A DNA stretch of 64,000 nucleotides from the NCBI GenBank assembly GCA_019634625.1, contig JAHCBA010000037.1, forward strand, positions 1 to 64,000, in the 5' to 3' direction. Below the pieces are notes generated by a model, which had not been told where the DNA came from, searched no databases, and saw only the letters and a program-made list of their open reading frames with translations. A program made the translations under genes and the position numbers. The first letter of the stretch is position 1; the number at the start of each line of letters is the position of its first letter. This document shows positions 16,457 through 23,622 of this stretch, one piece after another. The stretch is from Verrucomicrobiia bacterium (GTDB lineage: Bacteria; Verrucomicrobiota; Verrucomicrobiia; Limisphaerales; CAIMTB01).

Positions 16457-16756
16457 TCATCGCCCACCTCCCGCCCCGGGGGGACAAACTGATATCAGTG
16501 CCGCATGCTCCCGGAGGAAGGCGATGGAGCCGGGCCGCATCCAGTTCACCTTGCAGGCATCCCAGTTCGCATCGCTCGTCCCCACTCCGTACACGGCATC
16601 CCGCAGCGCCCGCACTTCCGATTCCGTCATCAGGCGCGGCTCGTCCTCGCACTCGCCGCATCGCTCTGCGCGCGCCAGAACCCCGCATTCAGGGCACACC
16701 CCCCATCCAGGTTCCACCCGCGCCGACTCTCGCGATCCTTCCCTCGGCGTGCTCAT
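16457..16756 (-). CDS. Small zinc-ribbon protein
   Basis: A 99-residue protein from ATG 16754-16756, overlapping the stop of the RHH gene by ATGA. A four-Cys zinc ribbon (CPECG-x8-CGEC, residues 21-36) is followed by a helical part (TESEVRALRDAVYG). It ends in GGGR coded by one copy of the repeated motif, directly before another ATGA. It probably shares the promoter upstream of the RHH gene. Confidence 0.65.
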   Translation of the reverse strand: MSTPREGSRESARVEPGWGVCPECGVLARAERCGECEDEPRLMTESEVRALRDAVYGVGTSDANWDACKVNWMRPGSIAFLREHAALISVCPPGAGGGR

Positions 16757-16941
16757 GCGGCCTCCTTGAGGTGTGGCGATGCGGCCAGCCCTAGTTTCTC
16801 CTTGATGGCGGCCCTGACGACCTTCGATCGATCCAAGTCCTGCTGGTCCACATAGGCATCCAGCGCGCTCAGAATCTCATCCGGCAACCAGAGCGCGATC
16901 ACTGTCCGGCGAGTCTTCGATGTAACGGCACCGCGCTTCAC
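16753..16941 (-). CDS. Ribbon-helix-helix (CopG/Arc-type) regulator
   Basis: A 62-residue protein. The ribbon strand TVIALWLP is followed by helices DEILSALDAYVDQQDL and DRSKVVRAAIKEKLG, the RHH layout. GTG 16939-16941 is the only start that keeps the ribbon strand, and it lies only ~8 bases past the -10 of the promoter found here, so the message may be leaderless. It faces a second RHH gene at 17021; such divergent small regulators in transposable phages usually set early versus repressed state (Ner/c-like). That role is inferred. Confidence 0.68.
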   Translation of the reverse strand: MKRGAVTSKTRRTVIALWLPDEILSALDAYVDQQDLDRSKVVRAAIKEKLGLAASPHLKEAA

Positions 16942-16948
16942 GCGAAGG

Positions 16949-16977
16949 TGTATAATTGAATCATGCACCAACGTCAA
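16949..16977 (-). promoter_or_regulatory. Sigma-70-like promoter for the leftward RHH gene
   Basis: On the minus strand TTGACG (16972-16977) is followed after exactly 17 bases by TATACA (16949-16954), a near-consensus -35/-10 pair. It reads toward the RHH gene and the early operon. It is in the gap between the two divergent RHH genes and could be their shared control region. Confidence 0.6.
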
Positions 16978-17020
16978 GCCCAAGCTCGACCTTAGGAGCG
17001 GGCAGGTGTAATACACGGCG

Positions 17021-17551
17021 GTGCCTGGACAGCGCGCATCTGGCCAAACAGTGATCGCCCTCGCCATCGACCGCGGATTGCTGGGCGAGGTGGACGCCGC
17101 TAGCGCCGCAGATGGGCGCGACAGGTCCACGTTTATCCGCTTGGCGTTGGTGGATTACCTCAAGGGAAAGGGCTTCCAAGTCGATGCGCATGCAGCCTAT
17201 CCACCGGGCCGCACGAAATCGAAAAAGCCCAATAAATCGACCATAGTGCATGGAATGCACTATGGTCCCCAAAAGGGTTCAATCAGTTCTGGGAATGCGG
17301 GGGAGGGAAGTCCCATGGGGGTGGAGGAGAGCGAAGAGGAGATTGCCGCCCGGGAGGTGGCGGAGTGGCATGCGAAGGAGATGAAGGCGGCGATGCGGGA
17401 GGCGCGCAGATTAGAGCGCAGCGGAGGAGGCGGAGGGCCAGGAGGAGGAGGCGCAGGGCGTAAAGGCCCAGGGCCCGGGGAGACCGGCCGCGCCAAGGAC
17501 GCGGCAGCCGGCAGTGCAGACACCGCCCCCGACGAAACGGGTGGGACATAA
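17021..17551 (+). CDS. RHH-domain protein with long low-complexity tail
   Basis: A 176-residue protein from GTG 17021. Residues 9-50 form a ribbon-helix-helix unit (TVIALAIDRGLLGEVDAAS, then DRSTFIRLALVDYLKGKGF). A basic linker, a charged helix (EEEIAAREVAEWHAKEMKAAMREARRLE) and a Gly/Pro-rich tail follow. A 29-base perfect palindrome lies inside the gene at the end of the linker. It faces the leftward RHH gene, so it is a candidate lysogeny repressor. Confidence 0.6.
   Translation: MPGQRASGQTVIALAIDRGLLGEVDAASAADGRDRSTFIRLALVDYLKGKGFQVDAHAAYPPGRTKSKKPNKSTIVHGMHYGPQKGSISSGNAGEGSPMGVEESEEEIAAREVAEWHAKEMKAAMREARRLERSGGGGGPGGGGAGRKGPGPGETGRAKDAAAGSADTAPDETGGT
17239..17267. repeat. Perfect 13-bp inverted repeat inside the RHH gene
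   Basis: GACCATAGTGCAT-GGA-ATGCACTATGGTC, perfect over both 13-base arms with a 3-base centre, in a locally A/T-rich stretch. It is read as protein in the RHH gene (STIVHGMHYGPQ). It may be an operator, a site for the RHH protein, or a boundary of a recombined segment. Confidence 0.6.
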
Positions 17552-17648
17552 CCCACTTCCCGGCACCCCGACCCACCCCCTCAATACCCCGAAGGGGGGC
17601 TTGCAGATCGGGAGACGGGAATAGGAATCTCTCCTTGTTCCCCACCCA

Positions 17649-18515
17649 ATGAAGAAGAAGATCCGCTTCGACTTTTTCCTGCTTGTTGAGGCCAGTTCAG
17701 GCCCCGTTCGAACGGTTGGAATCGCGGAACGATTGGATCGACGGATCGAACAGACACGGGAGGCTCGGACGATCATCCACAAAGGGGTTGGATCCCGTCT
17801 GGCCAGGCTTAAGAAACTGGGGAACCTCCGGATCGGCGACTTCATTCGGTTCAACCTTGATCAGCCGGCCATGGTGGCCGGTAAACACATCGACGAGCGG
17901 GCGGTGACCACCCGGGAAGATGAGGGCATGGCAATCCCTGCGGCTTTCCTTTATGACGCAGGCAGCAACGTGCTGGTCTATCAGAGGGCGAAGGGCGCCA
18001 TCTCCACAACGGATGCATTCCGCCACCTTTTCATTGGCTGCGAGTCGAACCTTCCGTTGTTCGACCCGATCCTGAAACCAGACGTGGAGAACACCCTCAA
18101 GAAGATGGAGCGGCCGAGGAAGCTGGAGATTCGTGCCCACGTCTTGGGCATGAATCCCCAGGACGCCCAAGCCGCGTCCACCAGGAAGTTCATCGAAGCG
18201 GCACGGGACGCGGGCACCCGATGGCTCACCATCGAACTATCAGTCGGGCGCAAGCGCCACTCCACCCTCGATTCTACGGGCGTGCTGGCGATGGCCAAAG
18301 ACTGGATGTTTCAGCGCCGCGAAGGGCGCCTTGTAGATCGGCTCAAACTGCATGCGGATTTCCCGCCGGAGGACAAGATCAACACCTTGGATTTGCTCGA
18401 CGCCAGCCTCGTCTCCGACCAGTATATCGAGCCGACTCGCGACGTGGAGGAGTACTACCACCGACGTGCCGAAGCGGCTCACAAGGCGTGGGATGAACAC
18501 CGCCACCGTTTCTAA
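17649..18515 (+). CDS. DUF6731-like protein, cargo candidate
   Basis: A 288-residue soluble protein. The start (MKKKIRFDFFLLVEAS) and the middle (GMAIPAAFLYDAGSNVLVYQRAKGAIS) match what I recall of DUF6731 proteins: a short N-terminal strand, then an LYD-x3-NVL-x2-Q box. Base composition is visibly lower in G/C than the flanking phage genes, and its codon endings are less biased, which suggests separate transfer. The membrane gene at 18493 overlaps its end by 23 bases, so the pair is probably co-expressed. A role in defence or superinfection exclusion is inference. Confidence 0.62.
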   Translation: MKKKIRFDFFLLVEASSGPVRTVGIAERLDRRIEQTREARTIIHKGVGSRLARLKKLGNLRIGDFIRFNLDQPAMVAGKHIDERAVTTREDEGMAIPAAFLYDAGSNVLVYQRAKGAISTTDAFRHLFIGCESNLPLFDPILKPDVENTLKKMERPRKLEIRAHVLGMNPQDAQAASTRKFIEAARDAGTRWLTIELSVGRKRHSTLDSTGVLAMAKDWMFQRREGRLVDRLKLHADFPPEDKINTLDLLDASLVSDQYIEPTRDVEEYYHRRAEAAHKAWDEHRHRF

Positions 18516-18972
18516 GGATGTGGAACACCGGCGTCCAGGCGTGACATGGAGCAGGATTGCCGAGGATACGGCCCCTTGGGTCATGGCTGCGGGCACCTTC
18601 TGCTGGAAGTTGGTATTCGCCCCCGATCTCATGCCCGCACGGCTGACGGATCTGATGGCCACATCCGCCACGGTAGCCGGGGTGGCCGTCGGATTCCTCG
18701 CGACGGGCCAGGCGCTTCTATGTTCGCTGTCCAGTAATGCGGTGGTGGAGTCCCTCAAGCGGTTCGGCCACTTCGATCGGATGCTCAAGTTCTTCACGGC
18801 GGCCATTCTCTGGAATCTCGTGCTCCTTGTCAGCACCACTCTGAGCTACTGGATCGACATGGCGGATGCCCCGGGGTGGTTCGCGGTCTGGACTGGGCTG
18901 TGGGTGGGCTCCCTGGTGGCAACGTGGAGGGTCTTGGATCTCTTCAGGCGGACGTTGCACGGCGTCGGGTGA
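18493..18972 (+). CDS. Multi-pass membrane protein paired with the DUF6731-like gene
   Basis: A 159-residue protein from ATG 18493, inside the end of the previous gene. There are about four hydrophobic helices (IAEDTAPWVMAAGTFCW, LMATSATVAGVAVGFLA, FFTAAILWNLVLLVSTTL, WFAVWTGLWVGSLVATW). Soluble sensor plus small membrane effector is the layout of RexA/RexB and several abortive-infection pairs, but no sequence relation to them is claimed. Confidence 0.62.
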   Translation: MNTATVSKDVEHRRPGVTWSRIAEDTAPWVMAAGTFCWKLVFAPDLMPARLTDLMATSATVAGVAVGFLATGQALLCSLSSNAVVESLKRFGHFDRMLKFFTAAILWNLVLLVSTTLSYWIDMADAPGWFAVWTGLWVGSLVATWRVLDLFRRTLHGVG

Positions 18973-18982
18973 CGCCCCAACC

Positions 18983-19023
18983 GAAAGACCCCCCAGCGCG
19001 CCAACGCTGAGGGGCCAACTTTC
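18983..19023. terminator. Candidate terminator hairpin after the cargo pair
   Basis: Arms GAAAG...CTTTC enclose CCCCAGCG (18991-18998) and CGCTGAGGGG (19005-19014), with a 6-base loop. It lies between the cargo cassette and the late promoter-like motif, where a transcription break is expected. There is no long T tract, so it may be weak or bidirectional. Confidence 0.45.
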
Positions 19024-19126
19024 CACTTCCACGGCTGCGCAGAGCAGGCCAACGGAAGCGCCGGATTCGCCGGAGACATCGCCCTCAGAATGGGCCTTGC
19101 GGCGGCGGCGGTCAACGGCGCGACGT

Positions 19127-19170
19127 TCCTCACAATCGTTGGACCGGGAGGGCGGGCAGGGGGCTACCCT
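19127..19170 (+). promoter_or_regulatory. Candidate late promoter, copy 1
   Basis: TCCTCACAATCGTTGGAC (19127-19144), 20 bases, then TACCCTGCGGGCCG. The same layout, TCCTCACA-R-TCGTTGGAC-N20-TAnnCTGCGnnCCG, recurs at 26182-26225 before the capsid gene. Both precede late blocks. The 20-base spacing is longer than for sigma-70, so an activator (Mor/C-like) site overlapping a poor -35 is likely. Confidence 0.55.
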
Positions 19171-19201
19171 GCGGGCCGAACGCCGCAGAGTGCCCGATCC
19201 G

Positions 19202-19615
19202 ATGCCCGATCCCTCGATCCCCCAAGGCTGGCTGCTGATGCAGCTCCTCACGTTATTCCTGCTGCTGGGCAACGTGATCTTCACCTGGCGCCGCCTGTCC
19301 GGCCGGCCTGAGACCACCCGCATCGACCCGCAGCCCCTCGAGGTGGCGCTGAAGGCCACCTACGCCACCCGGCAGGAACTTCTCGAATCCACGCAGCGCA
19401 TCGAGGTCCGCATGGACGCACTGGAGCGCAGCATCGGTGGGCTGCGCTCCGCGAGGGAAACCGACCACGCCGCCTTCGTTGAGGCGGTGGATGAAATCCG
19501 CACGGAGTGGAACCGCGGCCTTCGCGAGGTCCATGCCCGCATGGACGATCTGCCCTCCCAGATCATCACCATCCTCAAGAACACCGGAGCCCTGGACCGG
19601 GACCGCCCCCGATGA
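19202..19615 (+). CDS. DUF2730-like phage protein (membrane plus coiled coil)
   Basis: A 137-residue protein; GTG 19190 is an alternative start. One N-terminal transmembrane helix (LLMQLLTLFLLLGNVIFTW) is followed by a coiled coil (QELLESTQRIEVRMDALERSIGGL). It is the first gene after the late promoter motif and precedes the small winged-helix and DUF3486 genes, the order seen in B3-type transposable phages (gp25-like). Confidence 0.68.
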   Translation: MPDPSIPQGWLLMQLLTLFLLLGNVIFTWRRLSGRPETTRIDPQPLEVALKATYATRQELLESTQRIEVRMDALERSIGGLRSARETDHAAFVEAVDEIRTEWNRGLREVHARMDDLPSQIITILKNTGALDRDRPR

Positions 19616-19887
19616 TGACGCCCGAGATCCGCCAGCAAGTTCGCATCGGCCTGCTCCGGTACCTGGAGGCCGCCAAGCCCCGGGCGCTGTCAGGATCCCT
19701 GCTGCACTCCTTCCTCCGGGCCGAGGGGATGCCGGTCGAGCCGGAGGGACTCCGCGCCGAGCTGGCCTACCTGGCGGACAAGGGAATGGCCGCCCGGTCC
19801 TCCTCCCCGATGTCCCCGGAACTGGCCGGCTGGCGCATCACGGCGGCCGGGCGCGACTGGCTGGCGGAGGAGGGGATCACGCCGTGA
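19612..19887 (+). CDS. VpaChn25_0724-type phage protein (Mu gp26-like)
   Basis: A 91-residue winged-helix-like protein: PEIRQQVRIGLLRYLEAA, then SGSLLHSFLRAEGMPVEPEGLRAELAYLADKGM and a wing (WRITAAGRDWLAEEG). This is the pattern of the small phage family that sits between DUF2730 and DUF3486 in transposable phages. The ATG 19612 overlaps the upstream stop. Confidence 0.7.
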   Translation: MMTPEIRQQVRIGLLRYLEAAKPRALSGSLLHSFLRAEGMPVEPEGLRAELAYLADKGMAARSSSPMSPELAGWRITAAGRDWLAEEGITP

Positions 19888-20498
19888 ACCCTGCGGATCG
19901 GGCCACCATCGTCCAGACCCTCGATGGCAGCCTCCGCGCCGACGCCCGGTGGCACGCCCTGCCCGAGGAGGCGCGGCCCTGGCTGGTCGAGGCGCTCGCC
20001 GGCGGACGCGGGTACCGCGAGATCCAGGAGGAGCTGCAGCGCCGGTGGAAGGTCAAGGTGGCCACCGCCACGCTCTCCGAACTGAGCGCCACCGTGCTCC
20101 GCCTGGCGCGGACGCTGGACGAGACCCGCCAGACCCGGGAGGCCCTGCTCAACCGCCTCACCGCTGCCGGCCGCGCGGCCGACGAGATGGAGCGGATCGC
20201 TGGCGGGGCCCTCCTCGGCCTCACCCGCGGTGCCGCCGCCGCCCTCGGCGAGCACACCCTCCAGATCCTCGCCGCCCCCACGGTCGATCCCGAGGCCCTC
20301 ACTCCGCTGTTGCGCAGCTTCGTGGTGGCGCTGGGCGAGGCCCGCAAGCGCGACGCCCTCGACCTCCAGCGCGAGAAGTTCGAGCACCTCAAGGCCCAGG
20401 CCGAGCGCGCCGCCCAGACCGAGAACGTGCTCGACGATGCCGCCCTCTCCACCGAGGACCGCGCCCGGCGGATCGCCGAGATCTACGGGCGCACCTGA
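19884..20498 (+). CDS. DUF3486 family protein (Mu gp27-like, small terminase candidate)
   Basis: A 204-residue helical protein from GTG 19884, which overlaps the upstream stop (GTGA). The N-terminal part (LPEEARPWLVEALAGGRGYREIQEEL) gives a DNA-binding-type HTH, and a long coiled region follows (RKRDALDLQREKFEHLKAQAER). This family directly precedes the large terminase in Mu-like phages and is thought to be the DNA-recognition subunit. Confidence 0.78.
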   Translation: MNPADRATIVQTLDGSLRADARWHALPEEARPWLVEALAGGRGYREIQEELQRRWKVKVATATLSELSATVLRLARTLDETRQTREALLNRLTAAGRAADEMERIAGGALLGLTRGAAAALGEHTLQILAAPTVDPEALTPLLRSFVVALGEARKRDALDLQREKFEHLKAQAERAAQTENVLDDAALSTEDRARRIAEIYGRT

Positions 20499-20511
20499 TG
20501 CGCCACGCGCC

Positions 20512-21912
20512 ATGCCACGCCGTCGCACCCCATCGGACCCGGCCCCAGCGGCCAGCCCCATGGGCATGCTGCTGCCGTACCAGCGCCGGTGGGTCAACGA
20601 CGCCGCGCGCTTCAAGATCGGCCTGATGGCCAGGCAGACCGGCAAGAGCTGGATCAACGGGCTGGAGGCCGTGCGCGACTGCCTGGAGCGCAAAACGAAC
20701 TGGGTGTGCCTCTCCGCGGGCGAGCGCCAGGCCCTGGAGTGGATGCTCAAGGCGCGCGAGCATGCCGAGGCCTTCCAGGTCGCCCTCGCCGGGTACGAGG
20801 AGGACCGGGGCGGCAAGGGAAGCGAAGCCCTGCTCAAAGCCGCCGAGATCCGCTGGCCCAATGGATCCCGTCTCCTCGCCATCCCCGCCAATCCCGACAC
20901 CGCCCGCGGTTACAGCGCCAACCTCCTCCTCGACGAGTTCGCCTTCCATGAGGATCCCGACCGGATCTGGAGGGCCATCTACCCCTCGATCAGCAACCCG
21001 CTCAAAGGCGTGTACCGGCTCCGGGTGGTCAGCACTCCCAATGGCCAGGGCAACAAGTTCAGCGACCTCTGGCACAAGGCCGAAGGCTGGTCGCGCCACA
21101 AGGTCACCATCCACGACGCCGTGGCCCAGGGGCTCCCGCTCGACATCGAGGAACTGCGCCGCGGCCTCGACGACCCGGAAGGCTGGGCGCAGGAGTACGA
21201 ATGCGAGTTCATCGATGGCGCGGCGATCCTCCTGCCCTATGAACTCATCGCCCGGTGCGAGAGCCCGGAGGCGGCCCTGACGCAGCCTTCGGAGTTCTGG
21301 GACGGGCCGTCCCGCGAGATCTACCTCGGCATCGACTTCGGCCGGAAGCGCGACATCACCGTCTGCTGGACCCTCGAACGACTGGGCGACGTGTTCCACA
21401 CCCGCGAAGTGCTCGAACTGCGCGGGGTGGACACCCCGACGCAGGTGGAGGTCCTGTCACCCCGCATCCGACAGGCCCGCCGGGTCTGCCTCGACTACAC
21501 GGGTCCAGGCGTCGGGTTGGGCGACTACCTGGCGAAGGAGTTCGGAGCCTACGATCCGAAGGCGCACCTCTTCGGCCGCGTCGAACTCCTCACCTTCACC
21601 AACCCCTCGAAGGTCGAGACGTTCAGCAAGCTCCGGATGGCCTTCGAAGGGCTGAAGCTGCGGGTGCCGGTCTCGCGCGAGGTGCGGGAAGACCTGCACT
21701 CCGTGCATCGCGTGGCCATGAAGGGCGGAGGCGTGACCTACCGGGCTCCGCACACGGCCGATGGCCACGCCGACCGGGCCACCGCCCTGGCCCTGGCCCT
21801 GCGCGCGGCCGGCACCGGCGGGGCCGGAGCCATCACGCCCGAAACCCTCGCCGCCATCGCCGTGCCGCATCCGCGCCTGGCCCGGGACATCCTGCCAGCC
21901 CACGCCCTATGA
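20512..21912 (+). CDS. Terminase large subunit (Mu gp28-like)
   Basis: A 466-residue packaging motor. Walker A-type MARQTGKSW at residues 39-47, Walker B LLLDEFAFHED at about 138-148, a coupling-motif-like VVSTPNGQGNKF, and the nuclease start LGIDFGRKRDITV near residue 272 with further acidic residues around VCLDYTGPG and DGHADRATALALAL. It cuts and packages DNA into the prohead. It begins 13 bases after the DUF3486 gene. The frame is open far upstream, but ATG 20512 is the first start outside the preceding gene. Confidence 0.9.
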   Translation: MPRRRTPSDPAPAASPMGMLLPYQRRWVNDAARFKIGLMARQTGKSWINGLEAVRDCLERKTNWVCLSAGERQALEWMLKAREHAEAFQVALAGYEEDRGGKGSEALLKAAEIRWPNGSRLLAIPANPDTARGYSANLLLDEFAFHEDPDRIWRAIYPSISNPLKGVYRLRVVSTPNGQGNKFSDLWHKAEGWSRHKVTIHDAVAQGLPLDIEELRRGLDDPEGWAQEYECEFIDGAAILLPYELIARCESPEAALTQPSEFWDGPSREIYLGIDFGRKRDITVCWTLERLGDVFHTREVLELRGVDTPTQVEVLSPRIRQARRVCLDYTGPGVGLGDYLAKEFGAYDPKAHLFGRVELLTFTNPSKVETFSKLRMAFEGLKLRVPVSREVREDLHSVHRVAMKGGGVTYRAPHTADGHADRATALALALRAAGTGGAGAITPETLAAIAVPHPRLARDILPAHAL

Positions 21913-23597
21913 ACATCCTTCGCCTCTTCCGACGCTCCGCCCCGCGCTCCGAGCCCCTGCGTGCCGCCGCCAAAGGTGCGGAACTGGGGACCGACCGCCT
22001 CACTCCCTCGGAACCGCAGCGGTGGGGCACCATGGTGCCCGCCAAGCCCACCCCGCTCTACATCCGCAGCATCCTCGACCAGGCGCTCGCGGGCGATCTG
22101 GGGCTCCAGGGCGAACTGTTCGCGGTGATGCAGGACACCTGGCCGCGCCTCCGCAAAAACCTCCACGAACTGCGCAGCGGCGCCGCCCGGGCCCGGTACA
22201 ACGTCGCCCCGGCCACCCCGGCGCACGGCACCGATCCCACCCCAGGCGCCACCGACCGTGCCGAACTCGTCCGCACCACACTCTGCCAGTGGAGCCCGGA
22301 ACCGGGCACCGACGAGACCGGGTTCGAAGACACCCTGTACGACCTCTGCGAGGCCCTTGGTTCGGGCATCAGCGTGATTGAGTTGCTCTGGGAGCGCGGC
22401 TCGATCGGGCCAGGGCGCACCGCCATCCGGCCGCGGGCAGGCGTTTGGGTGCCTCCCCGGCACCTGCTCTGGACGCCGGCGGGGCGCCTGGCCATGCGCC
22501 CTGTGGAAGATCGGGCCCCGGCAGTGCCCCTGGCGGACGACAAGTGGCTGGTCGGCATCCACAAGTCCGGCAGCGGCCAGGCCGCCGGCTACGGGCTTCT
22601 GCGGCCGCTCGCCTGGTGGTGGGGTGCGGCTCAGTGGGGGCGGGAATGGCTGCTCAACTACGCCCAGATCTTCGGCCAGCCCTTCCGGTGGGCGACTTAT
22701 GTCCCGGGCATGCCCGGGCACGATCTCCAGACCCTCAATGAGATGCTGGACCGGATGGGAGCCTCATCCCGGGCCGCCTTCCCCGAGGGAGTCACGCTCA
22801 GCTTCCTCGAGGCCAAAGGCACCGCTGCCGACAATCCCCAGCGGGTGCTCATCGAGTTGGCCGACAAGGCCTGCGACGTGCTGCTCCTCGGCCAGACCCT
22901 CACCACCGATGTGGCCGACTCCGGATCCCGGGCCTTGGGGGATGTCCATGAGGGCGTGCGGCGGGAGCGGGTCCAGCAACTGGCACAGTGGGTGGCCGAC
23001 GTGCTCAACTACCAGCTCGTCCCGGCCATCTGCCGCCACAACTACGGCGACACCGACGAGTGCCCCACCGTCGCACCGGACTTCACCGAGACGCCCGATC
23101 CGGACAAGCTCGCCGGCCGCATGGAAGTGATGACCCGGATCGGGCTACGCATCCCGGTCGCCTGGGCGCACGACATCCTCGGAGTCCCAATGCCCGAGGG
23201 GGATGAACCCGTGCTGCCCGGCCCGCCCGCGGCCGCCCCGCCGCCGATGCCCGGCGGGCAGGCGGCGGAGCCCCTGCCGGAGGACGGCATCGAGGCCCGC
23301 GCGGCGGCACCGGCACGCCGCACCCATCCCGAGGCGCTGGACGCCATCATCCCCGCCGCCATTGCCCGCGTCACCGACGCCAGGGCGCGATGGCTCGAAC
23401 CCCTGGGCGAAACGATGGACGAACTGATCGCCGCCGCACGCGATGAACGCCTGGACGACCAGGCGCTCGACCGCTTCCTCCGCGAGGCCGCCAGCAACCT
23501 GCCCGATCTCTTCGCCCAACTCGATCACGACGCCCTCGCCGGGGCGCTCGAAGATGCCCTTGGCGCCGCCGCTCTGGCGGGTGTAAAGCGAAAGTAA
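21909..23597 (+). CDS. DUF935 portal protein (Mu gp29-like)
   Basis: A 562-residue protein from ATG 21909, overlapping the terminase stop (ATGA). It has the DUF935 markers: PSxPQRWG-like start, RSILDQALAGDLGLQGELFAVM, FEDTLYDLCEALGSGISVIELLW, YGLLRPLAWWWGAAQWGREWL...FGQPFRWATY, LLLGQTLTTDVADSGSRALGDVH and QLVPAICRHNYGD. The C-terminal ~150 residues are a helical extension. It forms the portal ring through which DNA enters. Confidence 0.9.
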   Translation: MNILRLFRRSAPRSEPLRAAAKGAELGTDRLTPSEPQRWGTMVPAKPTPLYIRSILDQALAGDLGLQGELFAVMQDTWPRLRKNLHELRSGAARARYNVAPATPAHGTDPTPGATDRAELVRTTLCQWSPEPGTDETGFEDTLYDLCEALGSGISVIELLWERGSIGPGRTAIRPRAGVWVPPRHLLWTPAGRLAMRPVEDRAPAVPLADDKWLVGIHKSGSGQAAGYGLLRPLAWWWGAAQWGREWLLNYAQIFGQPFRWATYVPGMPGHDLQTLNEMLDRMGASSRAAFPEGVTLSFLEAKGTAADNPQRVLIELADKACDVLLLGQTLTTDVADSGSRALGDVHEGVRRERVQQLAQWVADVLNYQLVPAICRHNYGDTDECPTVAPDFTETPDPDKLAGRMEVMTRIGLRIPVAWAHDILGVPMPEGDEPVLPGPPAAAPPPMPGGQAAEPLPEDGIEARAAAPARRTHPEALDAIIPAAIARVTDARARWLEPLGETMDELIAAARDERLDDQALDRFLREAASNLPDLFAQLDHDALAGALEDALGAAALAGVKRK

Positions 23598-23622
23598 TCC
23601 GCCTCCACGGCGGCCCCGCCTG

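Noticed and set aside
17239-17267. Palindrome as an intrinsic terminator
   Set aside because: No T run follows, the centre is inside an open gene, and coding continues for about 95 codons.
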